A stretch of DNA of 64,000 nucleotides from Pithys albifrons albifrons. Taxonomy: Eukaryota > Chordata > Aves > Passeriformes > Thamnophilidae. Location of the stretch: positions 114,191,727 to 114,255,726 of the forward strand of contig NC_092458.1 in the NCBI RefSeq assembly GCF_047495875.1. The letters run 5' to 3'. Positions 39,670 through 50,869 of this stretch are shown piece after piece. The notes under the pieces are model-generated. The model was given only the letters and a program-made list of their open reading frames with translations, did no database searches and had not been told where the DNA came from. The stretch's first letter is position 1; each line of letters opens with the position of its first letter. The translations under genes were made by a program, and so were the position numbers.

Positions 39670-40101
39670 GTAGTTACCAACCAGCCTGGGAGTTATGTGG
39701 AAATCTGTACAGAATATACAACATTAATGCAACAAAGCATATTGAAAATTCCTGTTCTGAGGTGTGTTCACAAGGAAGACACCCAGGCCAGACACCTCCA
39801 CAGGGGTCTCAAAATGGCTTCTGTCTCCAAGGGCCACACTGTGCTTTATTCAAATAATACAGAAATATTGACAGCCAGGGAAAGAAAACTAAAACCAGAC
39901 CAGAATCTGTATCAATGCAACCACACCACGATTTAGGGATTTTTCTCAAAACTCAGAAGCTGTATTAAACTATTAACTAATGTTAAGGAAACTTCGAGTC
40001 TGTCCAGTCATATCCTCAACACCAGAGGCTTTCCCTGCTGGATCCAAAGCCCTGAGGGTGCCCTGGTTGACTCCCTCACACCACCAAACCCTTTTCCTCA
40101 C
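39670..40101 (-). other. Segment downstream of a candidate minus-strand promoter, with a poly(A) signal-like motif
   Basis: Read on minus this lies just downstream of the donor-like site at 40101-40102. It contains an AATAAA at 39845-39850 (TTTATT on plus) in a T-rich setting. It could be the 3' half of an unrecognised LTR or ordinary intron. No open frame of interest is present. Confidence 0.35.
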
Positions 40102-40210
40102 CTGTTTGATGCCAGATTTCCAGATATCTCTGTCCAGAAAGCCACTTCTCCACAGCACAAGAACAACCCCAACTGGTGCCTCCTAACAAAGAGCCCCCGG
40201 GCTTTTATCC
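40096..40210 (-). promoter_or_regulatory. Candidate minus-strand core promoter and short leader ending at a splice-donor-like site
   Basis: Read on minus, GGATAAAAGC (TATA-like ATAAAA at 40203-40208) directly follows the 42-bp repeat array. About 100 bp further on, CAAACAG is followed by GTGAGG (donor between 40102 and 40101), a good match to the vertebrate donor consensus. A transcript starting near 40175 would give a leader of about 75 nt. An array, TATA box and leader in this order is what a retroviral U3/R or an LTR-derived first exon looks like. I see no TG/CA boundaries that would prove an LTR. This is an inference from motif order. Confidence 0.35.
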
Positions 40211-40461
40211 ACCTGGCCGTGCCACAGGTGCCCCTCGTTATGCAAAGTGCCCACCTGGCTGTGCCACAGGTGCCCCTCATTATACAAAGAGCCCACCTGG
40301 CTGTGCCACAGGTGCTCCTCATTATACAAAGTGCCCACCTGGCTGTGCCAGAGACTCCCCTCATTATGCAAAGTGCCCACCTGGCTGTGCCAGAGACTCC
40401 CCTCATGATGCAAAGTGCCCACCTGGCTGTGCCACAGGTGCCCCTCGTTATGCCAAGCGTG
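40210..40461. repeat. 42-bp minisatellite, six copies, each with E-boxes
   Basis: Six copies start at 40210, 40252, 40294, 40336, 40378 and 40420, each 42 bp with no length change. Four copies (1, 2, 3, 6) contain CACCTG followed 9 nt later by CAGGTG. That makes an inverted repeat able to form a 6-bp stem and also two E-boxes of the ZEB/SNAIL/E-protein type. Copies 4 and 5 read CCAGAGACTCC instead and keep only CACCTG. Each unit also carries TTATGCAAAG or a variant, close to an octamer (POU) site. Because 42 is a multiple of 3, several frames stay open on both strands, producing repeat peptides of up to 137 codons that are artefacts. Confidence 0.93.
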
Positions 40462-41732
40462 GCCAGTTCACACCTCTCATCACCCAGAGCTCCACCCGCA
40501 GGTCCCACCAAATAATTATTTGTAAATGAAAAAGCTGTTTATTGGCATTGAAAGGCAGAAAACCAAAATGTTGATAAATCTCTTGGGACTTCTCAGTCAC
40601 TTTTAGTTCTGGCCTGGGAAAAGCTCAAGGCTTTTGCAAAGGGCAATTGGGTGAAAGGATCACTTTGGTAATTCTGCTGAGGGATGTGAAGGGGTTGTTA
40701 TGCATTAAAAACTGAGCAGGAGGAAAAAAAGAAGAATGAAGAGCTAGATATTGTTGGGTTACAAGAAATACTCTCTATTAGGATCACTTTTTGATATATT
40801 TATTAAATGGAAAGGAAGTAACAAAATACTGTAATTCTCACTCTCTTCTTCCACAAAAAGAAAACAACTCTGCTTAAATTGCAGTGGAGTAAAACGAGTG
40901 TATGGAGAGAGGCAGGACATAAAATCAGTCCTTAAGTTATTCTGGACTCACCTAAACATTCAAGCAATTCAGGATTTCATAGAAAAAAAATTAAACAACT
41001 GATATTTCACATAAGAAAAACTAGATTATAAACCATTCAGCCCTCTGGGCTGAACCATGAGTTGAACTGTATGGTGACTTGTCCATTAACCTTTACAATG
41101 TAGGTTCCAGGATCCACCTGAACCAAGAATTCAGGTCCAAATGCAAAATAAGCAGAAGAATGCCTGTTGTCACAAGATTTACCATAAGCCATGTGCAGCT
41201 CTAAATGTCAACATCTCATCAAGCCTAATCAGTTATTGATCTTCTTCTTTGTTGGCAAAATATTCATCTGTGACACAAATTTTCATGAGCTTTTATTTCT
41301 TGAGGCACAACTCTCAAGTATAAAATGCATCCATTGGACAATAGCTATTAAAAATAATTTCCTAATTTGCTTTAATATAATGGAAATCCACTAATGCTGA
41401 GGCCTCAGGACAATACTTAAAATCAAAACTACTTGTTAGAAAATTTGTAAGGAAAATTATTCGCAGTAAAGTGAATAGGGTAAACATTACTGGAATTTCT
41501 AAAGTACTGGGGCAACAACAGGTATGTCATGAGAGAGATAAAATGGGAAAATAGCACAAGTGTCACCTGCTCTAGGCTTATGGCTCTTGTTACTTAACTC
41601 TGAATTTACAACATTGTAGGCACTGATGGACAGAAACCATCTAGAAGAGGAAAGTCAAGAAAAGTCAAAAGAGGAAAGGCAAAGCCATACAAAGTGATAA
41701 AAAGAGCCACACAATGGAAGGTCACAATCATT
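40462..41732. other. Non-coding DNA; nothing recognised
   Basis: The first 60 bp (TGGCCAGTTCACACC, CCACCCGCAGGTCCCACC) are less AT-rich and probably belong with the 42-bp array. The rest is AT-rich intronic sequence without features. Confidence 0.45.
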
Positions 41733-41965
41733 CATAGAATCATAGAATGGATTGGGTTGGAAAAGACCTCCAAGATCATCAAGTCCAACCCTTGGTCCAA
41801 CTCCAGTCCCTTTACCAGATCATGGCACTCAGGGCCACGGCCAAGCTCAGTTGAAAAACCTCCAGGAATGGGGAATCCACCCCCTCTCTGGGCAGCCCAT
41901 TCCAATGCCTGAGCACTCTCTGCAAAGAATTTTTTCCTAATCTCCAACTTCAATTTCCCCTGGCA
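41733..41965 (-). mobile_element. CR1 LINE 3' fragment, about 233 bp
   Basis: Begins CATAGAATCATAGAATGG and runs through CCTCCAAGATCATCAAGTCC to CCAACTTCAATTTCCCCTGG. It holds the tail, the 3' UTR and the last 60 or so codons of ORF2, with the same 2-bp loss in the GAGAGAG run (about 41911-41925) as the 16.4-kb copy. The reading frame is therefore shifted before RHWNGLP. Confidence 0.92.
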
Positions 41966-44900
41966 TTACTGAAGTTTAGAGGACAAACCTGGTGTGTCAC
42001 CTGAAAATGAGCCTATTTCATATGCAAGTTTCAAAATTCCTTTGCTATTTAACATAATCTCCTGGCAAGCTTCATGCCTTCTTTCCCATCTACTGCTTAT
42101 GCCATGAAGATGGCATCTCCCAGTGTTAAGGAATTCAGGTAATTTAGTTGAGGATTATACTCTGAATTTAAATAAAGCACCTTATGAATGATATGAGAAG
42201 ATAGGAAGAAAAAAAGGAGCCTTTTATAAAATTTTGCTGTAGGAAAGTTCCTGTTACCTGTATTTTTACACCTTTGGGATTAGCAAGTCTCACATGTAAA
42301 AGTCAGGAACTACCAGAACTGGAGCAGTCCCCTTGGCTCACAGTTACAGAGCTGGTTCCCATGACAGTGGGAATCCAACAGCTCCTGGGACCATCTGCCA
42401 AGGTTTCTTCTGGGAGGATGAGACTTGGAGTTCAGAAAGGTTCTTAAGAGACCAAGAACACAAAATGGCATCAAAGTTTCAGCCCTTTAATTTGTGTGCT
42501 GCAAATCCACTTCATCTGCACTCAACATTTTTGCAAATTGAGTTTTGGTACATGCTGGGTTTTTAAAGCAGGAAGACAATGTTCCTGGCAGAGAACAACA
42601 TGGTTATGTACAGGAGCTAAAAATAAGCTTGAGTTTCACTGAAGACTACACTGAACACCAAGGTGCTCTTCCACCTACCTGTGAGCACAAAAAAATTAAT
42701 TCCTTGGAATATGCACTTGGTGTCACAAACTGGTCACCTGAACTAAAAGCACTGGCCTTTAACTCTCCTCCTGAGAGCAGTGGCTGTAAAAACACAAAAG
42801 GCTTACTCAAAAAAGTATTGAGAAAAATAGTAGTTTTGAAGAGACTCAACACTGAAAAAATAACTCTGCTTGCAGTCTAATGTTTGCACAGAGGCAAATT
42901 TTAAACAAAGGCCACAAGAAATGCTGGATTCCTTCCAAGCACTACCGGCCATTTCTCTCCACTAGATGAGATGCCCTTTAGGCAGTCCATAATAAAATGG
43001 AGTGTAAGACAACATCATTATATTCATCTGCATCAAGAGGAGCCATTAATGGCATGGAATACCACCTGATTTTCTGGCTTTTACAATCCCAACTTTCTTC
43101 AGATTCAGCCTTTATATGAGACCTCTCTCTAGCAGAATATTTTTTCATTGTGCACTGTCCATAATGTTCCTTTGCCTTTGAATCCAACACATACACACCA
43201 TTCAAAAGAGGCAAATTGTTACCCTTAGCACGACTTGTTTAATTCTTAGAGAAGAAAATTAAGCTAATTCTTTCTGAAATTCTGAATCTGGAAATCTTTC
43301 ATGACTTTTTTTGTCACATACCAAAATCCCAGTGTAACCACTCTTACTGTTGGCTCAGCAGCACCAGAGTTTGGGTTTCCACCACATCTGAATGAGTTTG
43401 GCTGAGAAACTCCCGTGTGCCACAGCTCTCATCACGTTTCTTCATTCCTAACAGTGCTCATATTTACCTAAATTAAATGTTCCTTGAAGAAATAAAGCCC
43501 ACTAAACTAAATGATTCAATCTAAAACAACCCTCTAAGTGGGTTTTTCTACTGTATCATTCTGGCAGGTAAATGTTTGGCAAATTCTGCAACACAAACAA
43601 AAACAATCTAACAGAGACAAAGGTTTTAGATTTCCCTTTCCTTCCTTTTCAAAGGTCTTCAGCAGCCACACAAAACAGAGTTTGAAGGACTATGAATTTT
43701 TATATGGCCCACTTTGTTTAGCAGAAATTGCTGTTTTGAAATACAAATCCCTCATCCAAATGTTCTTCCTGCAATCAGTTTCCAGCCACAAATACTCAAA
43801 GCACTACAGAAAAAAATGGCTAGGTCTCCTTTAATTTGAAATATTTTTTAATATATCCAAAATAGATTTGAACAATTCTAAATTTTTGCAGATTTTTTTT
43901 GTATAGAATTTGGTTTTAAATTCTATAGAATTTAAATTCTATTGAATTTAAACCAGCAGCTGGGCCCCAATGAGAAAATTAGTCTGGGGAAATTCAGAAT
44001 GAAAACCACTTTTATCAAGATTAAAATGCTAGTGCATGATTTTATGGAATGCTTCCTAATTCGTTCTTTTATTCCTTTATTTTAAGCAACCAGCAGTCAG
44101 AGAATACAAATTACAGCAGCAAGTGCACTCTACCCAAGGGTCCCCAGCCAAAACAAATCACTCATCACATGCATCAACGATACTGTTTGCTGTGTGTGAC
44201 TTTTCCCCTTTTGTTCTGGGGACAGAAACCATTAAATGGATTGAGATGGGAGAGCTTCCAGTAAATACACCTTGTAACTCTGTCCTCTCTCCTGAGTGTC
44301 TGCAACTCAGGCAACTTAGAACAAATAAAACCTCCTCTCCAAAGGAAAATAAAAAAAAAATTATCAGCTTCTTAGAAGTCTAGCTAACAACAAACCAAGA
44401 ATTTCTATTTCTATTTAGAAGCAAAATAGATTTTAAATCCTCAGATTATTTACAGAAAGGAGTTTTTCTTGTCAATCTAGATATAATCTCATAAAATAAA
44501 TGTAGTTGAATTAAAAAAAAACCTTTACTGGGCTATCAAAAGAGATGTCAGTCAATAATATTAACACATTTTCTTTAATCTAAAGATCAAAATAGTCCTA
44601 CTTGCTTTAAAAACACTGAATAATTATTGATGCTTTATATGCTTAGAATAGGAATAGATCCATAAAAGAAAGCAAAAGTAGCTGCTGGCTTAAAAGTTGA
44701 GGCATCCTATGACATATTGGGAAATAATAGTTTAAAGAGTAGAAAACTATTCGTACAGTATCATAAATTGGAGGGGGGAAAACCAACCCATGCATTGTTT
44801 GGGCAGTGTTTTTTTAATTATCTATAAAATTATACACAGCCTTATAAAAATACCTTCATTTATTAAAATTAATTAATCTCTAACTTCTAATTAACACCAT

Positions 44901-45216
44901 CAGCAATCTGCTCAGCACATACTTTTTTTGCAGGATGACAGAATTTAGTCCAAACACAGATATCCCAGGCAGTAAGTGATAAAAATGATAACATGAAGCA
45001 TTTGGTTGTGTGGGTGAGACAATTGAATCAGCAAAACTTTCCGACAGAGTAGAAAAATCTTTAAGGGGGTTTTGTTGGGATAGTTTGGTTTTGTTGTTTG
45101 ATTTGGTTTCTTTTTTTAATACAATGGATTTGCCAGGTTCAGATATCCACAGAAAACATGCAGTTGATTTAAAGCCAAGATTGGTCTCTGAGCTTTGCTC
45201 TGTAACACACTGAAGT
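41966..45216. other. Non-coding DNA, including an AT palindrome
   Basis: AT-rich intronic DNA. At 43916-43935 is a perfect 20-bp palindrome (half-site TTAAATTCTA), immediately followed by a near-repeat of it to about 43952. No coding frame here is credible. Confidence 0.5.
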
Positions 45217-45488
45217 CAGCAATAGGACAAGGGGGCACGATGGGCTCAAGCTCTGCCAGGGGAAATTGAAGGTGGAGAGCAGAAGGCAATTCTTTGCAGA
45301 GAGAGTGCTCAGGCATTGGAATGGGCTGCCCAGAGAGGGGGTGGATTCCCCATCCCTGGAGGTTTTCCAGCTGAGCTTGGCCGTGGCACTGAGTGCCATG
45401 ATCTGGTAAAGGGACTGGAGTTGGACCAAGGGTTGGACTTGATGATCTCGGAGGTCTTTTCCAACCCAATCCATTCTATGATTCTATG
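45217..45488 (+). mobile_element. CR1 LINE 3' fragment, about 272 bp
   Basis: Starts in ORF2 at AGGACAAGGGGGCACGATGG and runs to ATTCTATGATTCTATG (45473-45488). On plus the motifs are [34 protein letters not shown] and the MIW-stop end. The GAGAGAG run is intact, so the frame is preserved, unlike the 16.4 and 41.7-kb copies. Confidence 0.93.
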
Positions 45489-47850
45489 AAGTGGCTGCTG
45501 AATTAGTTAAAGTGACTTCTCTTCAGTGATTGTTTTGCACAGGCTTGTTCTTAGATGTGGGAATGATCAATAGTTTCCCTCCACAAAAGGTATTGTAAGA
45601 TTGATAATGGAAACATCCTTGGGACTAATATAAGTATAGCTGGATAAGTGTTAGACTAGAAGTCTAAGGGGATTACAGAAACAATGAAAAAGAGTAAAAT
45701 AATTCCACTGTTAAATTTTCCCCACTTTTGCCTGATCCAGAAAGAAATCCTGCAAACAATTTCATGGTTTTATCATGGAACAGAAATCTTGTCAGTGGAG
45801 ACTCTCAGTTCCAACATCTGATCATAAAAATTGCCATATCATTTGCAAGTTCCAAACCAGCTTCTGAAGATGTGCTGACCACAACAGAGAGTTGTTTGGT
45901 GGCCTCTCCTGAATGATAATGTGGTACCCAGAGGCCAGGACAGATTTTGGACAAATAACTTATTTCTCTGCTTGTCTATTCCCACCCTATTTACCATTCC
46001 CTCTGTCACAGAGCTCAGCATGGTAACAGGCTTGTCAAGCAAGAGGCCAACCTCTCCTTTGTGTCAATGCCAAGGTAGAGAAATCCAGGGAAATATTTCC
46101 TAATGGAAATATTACACCCAACACACACAGCTGGAGTAAAAATATATTCCAACATAGCCATGCTGCCTTTGGATATAATAATAAAATGCTTCTCCTATTG
46201 CACATGTGTATAATTTTCTAAATATCCTTAATCAGTTAAAGGAGACTTTAAACCTGTTACTTTCAATTAAAAAAGAAAATAGCCAACAAAATGGATATTG
46301 ACTTATTCCATATTTCACTGACCAACAATTTACTGAACTTTCAGACTTTTCTAAGATTCTCAAGTGAAAGGTCCAACATCAGATATTCCAAACAAACCCT
46401 TAAGTAGAGTTCAGATCAAAAAATATATATCTGGAAACAAAGAGGAGATTTTCATTAGAAAAACTGAATTTCCTGCATGCTTTTCCCTACTCTCTTTTCC
46501 CTTTGTAAACTACTTGACTTGCAACAAGAAGTGTTATCTGACCAAAAAGTTACATTTGTAAACGAATAAGAATGGTTATTCTGTATCAAACTTTATAACT
46601 TTTAGCTTAAATTTTGACTTGCCTCCTTTCTCAACAAGGCCAAACTGTAGACTTTAGGAAACACTTCAGTTCCTCTGTGCTGTTTTCACACCTGTAAATC
46701 ACATGCAAACTCCTGCACTGATGTGGTTTTAAACCATATCTGCTTAAGTTATGCATTTTTAAACATTTAATATCTCCATACCAATCATTTTCATTTGTCC
46801 AAAACAAATTAACAAGACACCCAACGAGTTCTCAACACTGCCAAACACACCATCAGGAATATCTCATGGCACACAAATCCAGTTGTAACTGCAGAGGTTC
46901 CAAAGCCTTCATTAGCACTTGAGTGTATGTGGATATAGGACAGAGGTAAAAATATTTTTTAGAAGTTTCTTCATAGCTTGAAACTAAAATATGATTTTTT
47001 TCCTCATGACTTTATTTACACACCAAAAAGGGAATTACACCCATTTACTGCACTGGCTTTGTCTATTTAATATACTCATTTTTCTGCAATGATGTGAATG
47101 CTTATAAAAAATATTAGGTGGGCAAGTGAACAGGAGACTCCACCAAGGAGAGTACAATACAGGCACAGTGCTCTAAGTCCTCAAAGTGAAGAATATCCTC
47201 CAGCAGAAAAATGAAGTTTCATTCAGAGAGAAGTTCAGTCCCTACAAACTCTTAGCCCTGGGTCTCCTTGTTGCTACAGAAGAAATCTGAGTGCTCTGTT
47301 CAGAAAGAGCACTTACCTGTGGTGGATTGCACTTACATAAAAATAAATATGTGAATAAAAATATACCAACTTCTTTGAACTGATGAATAACTCAAGGTCA
47401 TTAGTACTCTATCTGATATTTTAATACCAGAATTGAAAAGCTTTATCACCTACTTGGAGCTACCCAATTTACATCAAGTGTAATTATTGTGAAAATAAAG
47501 GCTGGATGAATTTCAGAACTGACACTTGATGACATTATTTCTTACCTCAACTCTTTTGTAAGAGGAAGAAAATGAAAGCAGATGCCTTTTAGAGGTGTGT
47601 ATAAAAAGACCAACCTTGCATAACCTGACAAGATAAAATGATACCTGATAACTGAAAAAGCAACAGCTTCCTTTTTCAGTTCCCTGAGAGATGTGACGTG
47701 TTATAAACTCTACAAGTCCTATGGTTTACAACAGAAATTAATTTTGTGGTGATACATAATGGCAGGTGCAACCTGAAAGAAGCCAAGGTGCAGAGATTCT
47801 TTCTGGTTTCTATGTATGCAGAAACATCTAAGTGTGCACAGTCAGCAGTG
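45489..47850. other. Non-coding DNA; nothing recognised
   Basis: AT-rich intronic sequence without supportable features. Confidence 0.5.
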
Positions 47851-47918
47851 CCAAGGGTTGGACTCGGTGATCTCGGAGGTCTTTTCCAACCCAATCGATC
47901 CTGTGATTCTGTGATTCT
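47851..47918 (+). mobile_element. CR1 extreme 3' end, 68 bp
   Basis: CCAAGGGTTGGACTCGGTGA, CTCGGAGGTCTTTTCCAACC and a tail of GTGATTCT units (ending at 47918). The octamer variant TGTGATTC differs from the ATTCTATG of the other copies and resembles the SINE tail at 10.1 kb. Confidence 0.85.
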
Positions 47919-49177
47919 ACCACACTGGGCAACTCCATGGCCATGCCCACCTACAGGGGTTTTCTTAGCAGTAAAATGAGCCCCTGGCATGGTCATTGGT
48001 TTTGAACTGACCACTCCATTAAAATTAATAAGTTCACTTCCCTGTCAACAGTATTGTTTGTGTCTACCTTGCTACAGATACTCTAAGACACCACACATTG
48101 ATTTACTGGCTGAAGTAAGACAACCTAAGAACCTTGGAACTATAAAAAAATAACATATATTTCCTTCTGTTTGATGAGAACAAAAAGATTAATCCCAACA
48201 GAGTTATATGTTATGTAGTTACATAGTTGTACAGGTATATATCAACAATTGATAAAATAGGATTCTATTAATTTATTTATTTTGTTTATTTCTTTAATAA
48301 CAGGAAATAAACCATTAAGGATGAAGTGGAAGGGCTCTCTGTTTATCAATCATATTAATAAAGCCATTCCCCTTCCATCCTTTTCCCACAATGAAGAAAC
48401 CCAACCAAAACATTCCTTGGCAATTTAGTATCAATGCCACTATGTCTTAAATACAAAATAGGAGACCAAACACACCAAACAATAAAGCCAAGTTGATATA
48501 TCATTATTATAATTACTAGTGAAAAAAACCCAAGAGAAGTTATTGCAAACATGTTTCCAAGATGTGCATGACGAAAATACACATGAGGAAAATTTAAGAG
48601 ATTATGTTTCCTCTTCCCAAGATTGAAAAAGTTCTTTACTGTTGGGATTCCAAGTGTTAGTAACTGGCATTTTAAACTTGTACATTGAAGTGCTTACACA
48701 ATGAGAAACTTTTTTATTGTAGTTTTTTTCATTCAGTACCTGACTTTAGAGAGAGTCATCATTAATGGCAGACTCTCCTTGCCAGCAATTTATTAATCAG
48801 GTGGGGTTGTGCATAATAAAGCACCTGGATTAATTCAGTCAGTTTTCAGCTCACCTGGGTTTTTTTTTAGTTATTATTTTACTTCTATGGTACAATGATT
48901 GTAGCAAAGATAAGAGGTTGCTTCTTTTATGTGAAGTTTTGAAGCAAGAAAGAAATTTATTTAGAAGATAGATAACTCATCAATACTCTATGCAGAACTG
49001 TTCCCCTGAACTTGTTGGGAAAAGTTATGCCAACATCAACCCCCCACTTCCTCCTTGGCAGACTTTTCTTTGGGCTAAACTCTTTGGGCAACTATTTCCC
49101 CCACTTTTCACTTGCCTTTGAAAACAATATTCAATCCCTACTAATTTAATTCTAGAATATGAAATACTAGTTTAAAC
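47919..49177. other. Non-coding DNA; nothing recognised
   Basis: AT-rich intronic sequence without supportable features. Confidence 0.5.
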
Positions 49178-49440
49178 CTGTCCTGGGTTGAGCCCAAAAC
49201 AAAACCCTTTGCATTACTTATAAAAATTCTTTGTCTTTGATGCACATATTCTGTCTTAGTTGTTCTATAACGCCATGAATGGACTGGTTTTCAAACTGCA
49301 TTCGTGTGCCTTGTTAGGCCTTGTGGAAATGGAGCAGATTATCAGCATGCACTGATGTCTGTGACATGAAAGGAAAACTGTGCTGTGCCACTGGGAGAGC
49401 CTGGTGCCTTCTAAGACTTGAGGAAAGGCAGCATCTAATA
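49178..49440 (-). mobile_element. Possible LTR end, truncated
   Basis: TGTCCTGGGTTGAGCCC at 49178 matches the terminal motif of the LTRs at 27.55 and 39.0 kb (TGTCTTGGTTTGAG, TGTCTTGGGTTGAG). The sequence that follows to about 49440 is moderately GC-richer and could be LTR, but I cannot find the other boundary. Only the terminal 17 bp are supported. Confidence 0.35.
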
Positions 49441-50119
49441 TAGCATTGCTATAATTATATGCTAAACAATTATAAACTGGAGTTATTAATCATATTTAGA
49501 ATAGGAAAAACAAAAGAGTAATACTAACTTAGAATGTCCCTGCCATAACTCACCCTGATGGCACAGGGTATTTGTGGCCATACTAATCATGTTTTCTAGG
49601 TATTTTAGGCTCTGTTTTTACTGTTAGGTGGATACAGTGAACACTGAAAACAGGCTGTAGAACAAAGAGGTGAAAATGCATGAACTATATATCTGATAGT
49701 ACTCCATGACTAAAACCAGTTTGTCTTCTCTCAGCGTTATTTCCACCACAACCATTTTCAGTACTCCTTCCAATACAGCAGGTAAAACAATTTAGAGCTA
49801 CTCTTCAATTGCCACATTTCAGTCACATCACACTAAAACCTTCAGAAAGCAAAACTGTACAAAAATAACATTAAAAGTACAGAAGACTCTCACAATTTAG
49901 GAATAGATGCATCCTCTGGAACTTGAGAGACGTACAGAAAACAAGCAGTTAGAAAAATACTCTGCTCCGTCAGAGTGTTTGATAACATGTAACATATTTC
50001 ACAATCCGGTCTAGGGTGGTTTTTTTTTTAGTTCTTCCGAACAAAATTTTATATCCTTTGGGTGTGCTAAACATTTTCATTACCATACACAGGATGATTC
50101 CCCTCTTAATCAAGCGGCA
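49441..50119. other. Non-coding DNA bordering the CpG island; nothing recognised
   Basis: AT-rich sequence leading into the CpG island. No exon, repeat or regulatory element that I can support. Confidence 0.45.
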
Positions 50120-50766
50120 TTTTTCTTAAACCCACACCCGAAGAATGGAAATACCGTATTTAGCAAGACCTGATGAGCCTGCATCTATTACAAAGATTTT
50201 TAAACGAGATTTTTCCGGGGACAACCAGACCGTAGCACGTAAAAATGAGATGTTAAGGACAGTCAGGAACCTTTGGGCAGTTCGCTGACGAGCAGCGATT
50301 TCCCTTAACGCTCCGTGAGCTCTCCCAAACCCATCCTGAAGGTGCTCTGCTCTGGGCAAAGAGAAACAAACCTTACGACCACGTTTCAAGCAAGAAGATG
50401 CCACGGCTCCCCCACAGCGGGAGGTAACTTTGGGTGACCTGCTGCTCATCCCAAACCCCGCGGCTGGGGCGGACCAAGCTGACCGCAGAGAGCTCCGCGG
50501 CGCATCCCTCTGGCCCCGCCCGAAGGGGTCGGCACCTTGCCCTGTCCCTCTGTCCCCAAACACGCAACTTTAGCGGGGCGCAGGCTGCAGGAAGGGATGC
50601 CCTCCGGGCGGTGCCCAGTCCCGCATCCCTATGCCCCCACCCGCGGCCGGGTTGTGGGCACAGCGCGGACGCCTCTCCCTCCATCCCCGCCGCACCCGCC
50701 CCTCGCCCAGTGCGAAGTTGCGGGGATGCCGCACCCGCCCCGCGCCCCCGGTAGCCCTGCACTTAC

Positions 50767-50869
50767 CGTGGTTGCTGGCGACGTGCCCGGCGGCGGCGGG
50801 GCGCGCTGTCAGCAGGGGGAGGAAGAGGCCGAGTCTCCAGAGCAATGCCCTCACCTCACAACACCCCAT
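50767..50869 (-). CDS. First coding exon of an unrecognised secreted or membrane protein (signal peptide, phase-1 donor)
   Basis: The exon encodes 34 complete residues plus one base. It begins MGCCEVRALLWRLGLFLPLL and continues TARPAAAGHVASNH. A basic n-region (R8, R12), a hydrophobic core LGLFLPLLTA and a small-residue AAAG cleavage region form a typical signal peptide, with cleavage probably after residue 27 or 28. The ATG lies in GCCATGG, the best Kozak context, and an in-frame TGA occurs 12 codons upstream (50903-50905), so this is the first in-frame Met. The exon ends at 50767 before GTAAGT (50766-50761), a consensus donor, leaving phase 1, as is common after signal-peptide exons of extracellular proteins. 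Conceptual reading past the donor gives only unspliced intron. No second exon was found in the 50 kb downstream. The protein family cannot be named from this exon. Seen: ATG, stop, signal, donor. Inferred: gene identity class. Confidence 0.82.

Larger units (their letters stand above)
1..50766 (-). other. Inferred first intron of the minus-strand gene (incomplete)
   Basis: It starts at the GTAAGT donor at 50766-50761 and runs leftward past the window edge. No later exon with an acceptor, coding frame and donor was recognised. Content is AT-rich DNA with scattered CR1, LTR and SINE insertions, typical of very large introns of avian neural or extracellular-matrix genes. An unrecognised small exon inside cannot be excluded, so 50.7 kb is a lower bound only if none was missed. 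Confidence 0.55.

Noticed and set aside
40210..40461. CRISPR array
   Set aside because: Units are contiguous without unique spacers, and the genome is a vertebrate.
40098..40529. Repeat proteins of 98-137 codons on both strands
   Set aside because: The 42-bp period is a multiple of three, so any stop-free unit stays open in several frames on both strands.
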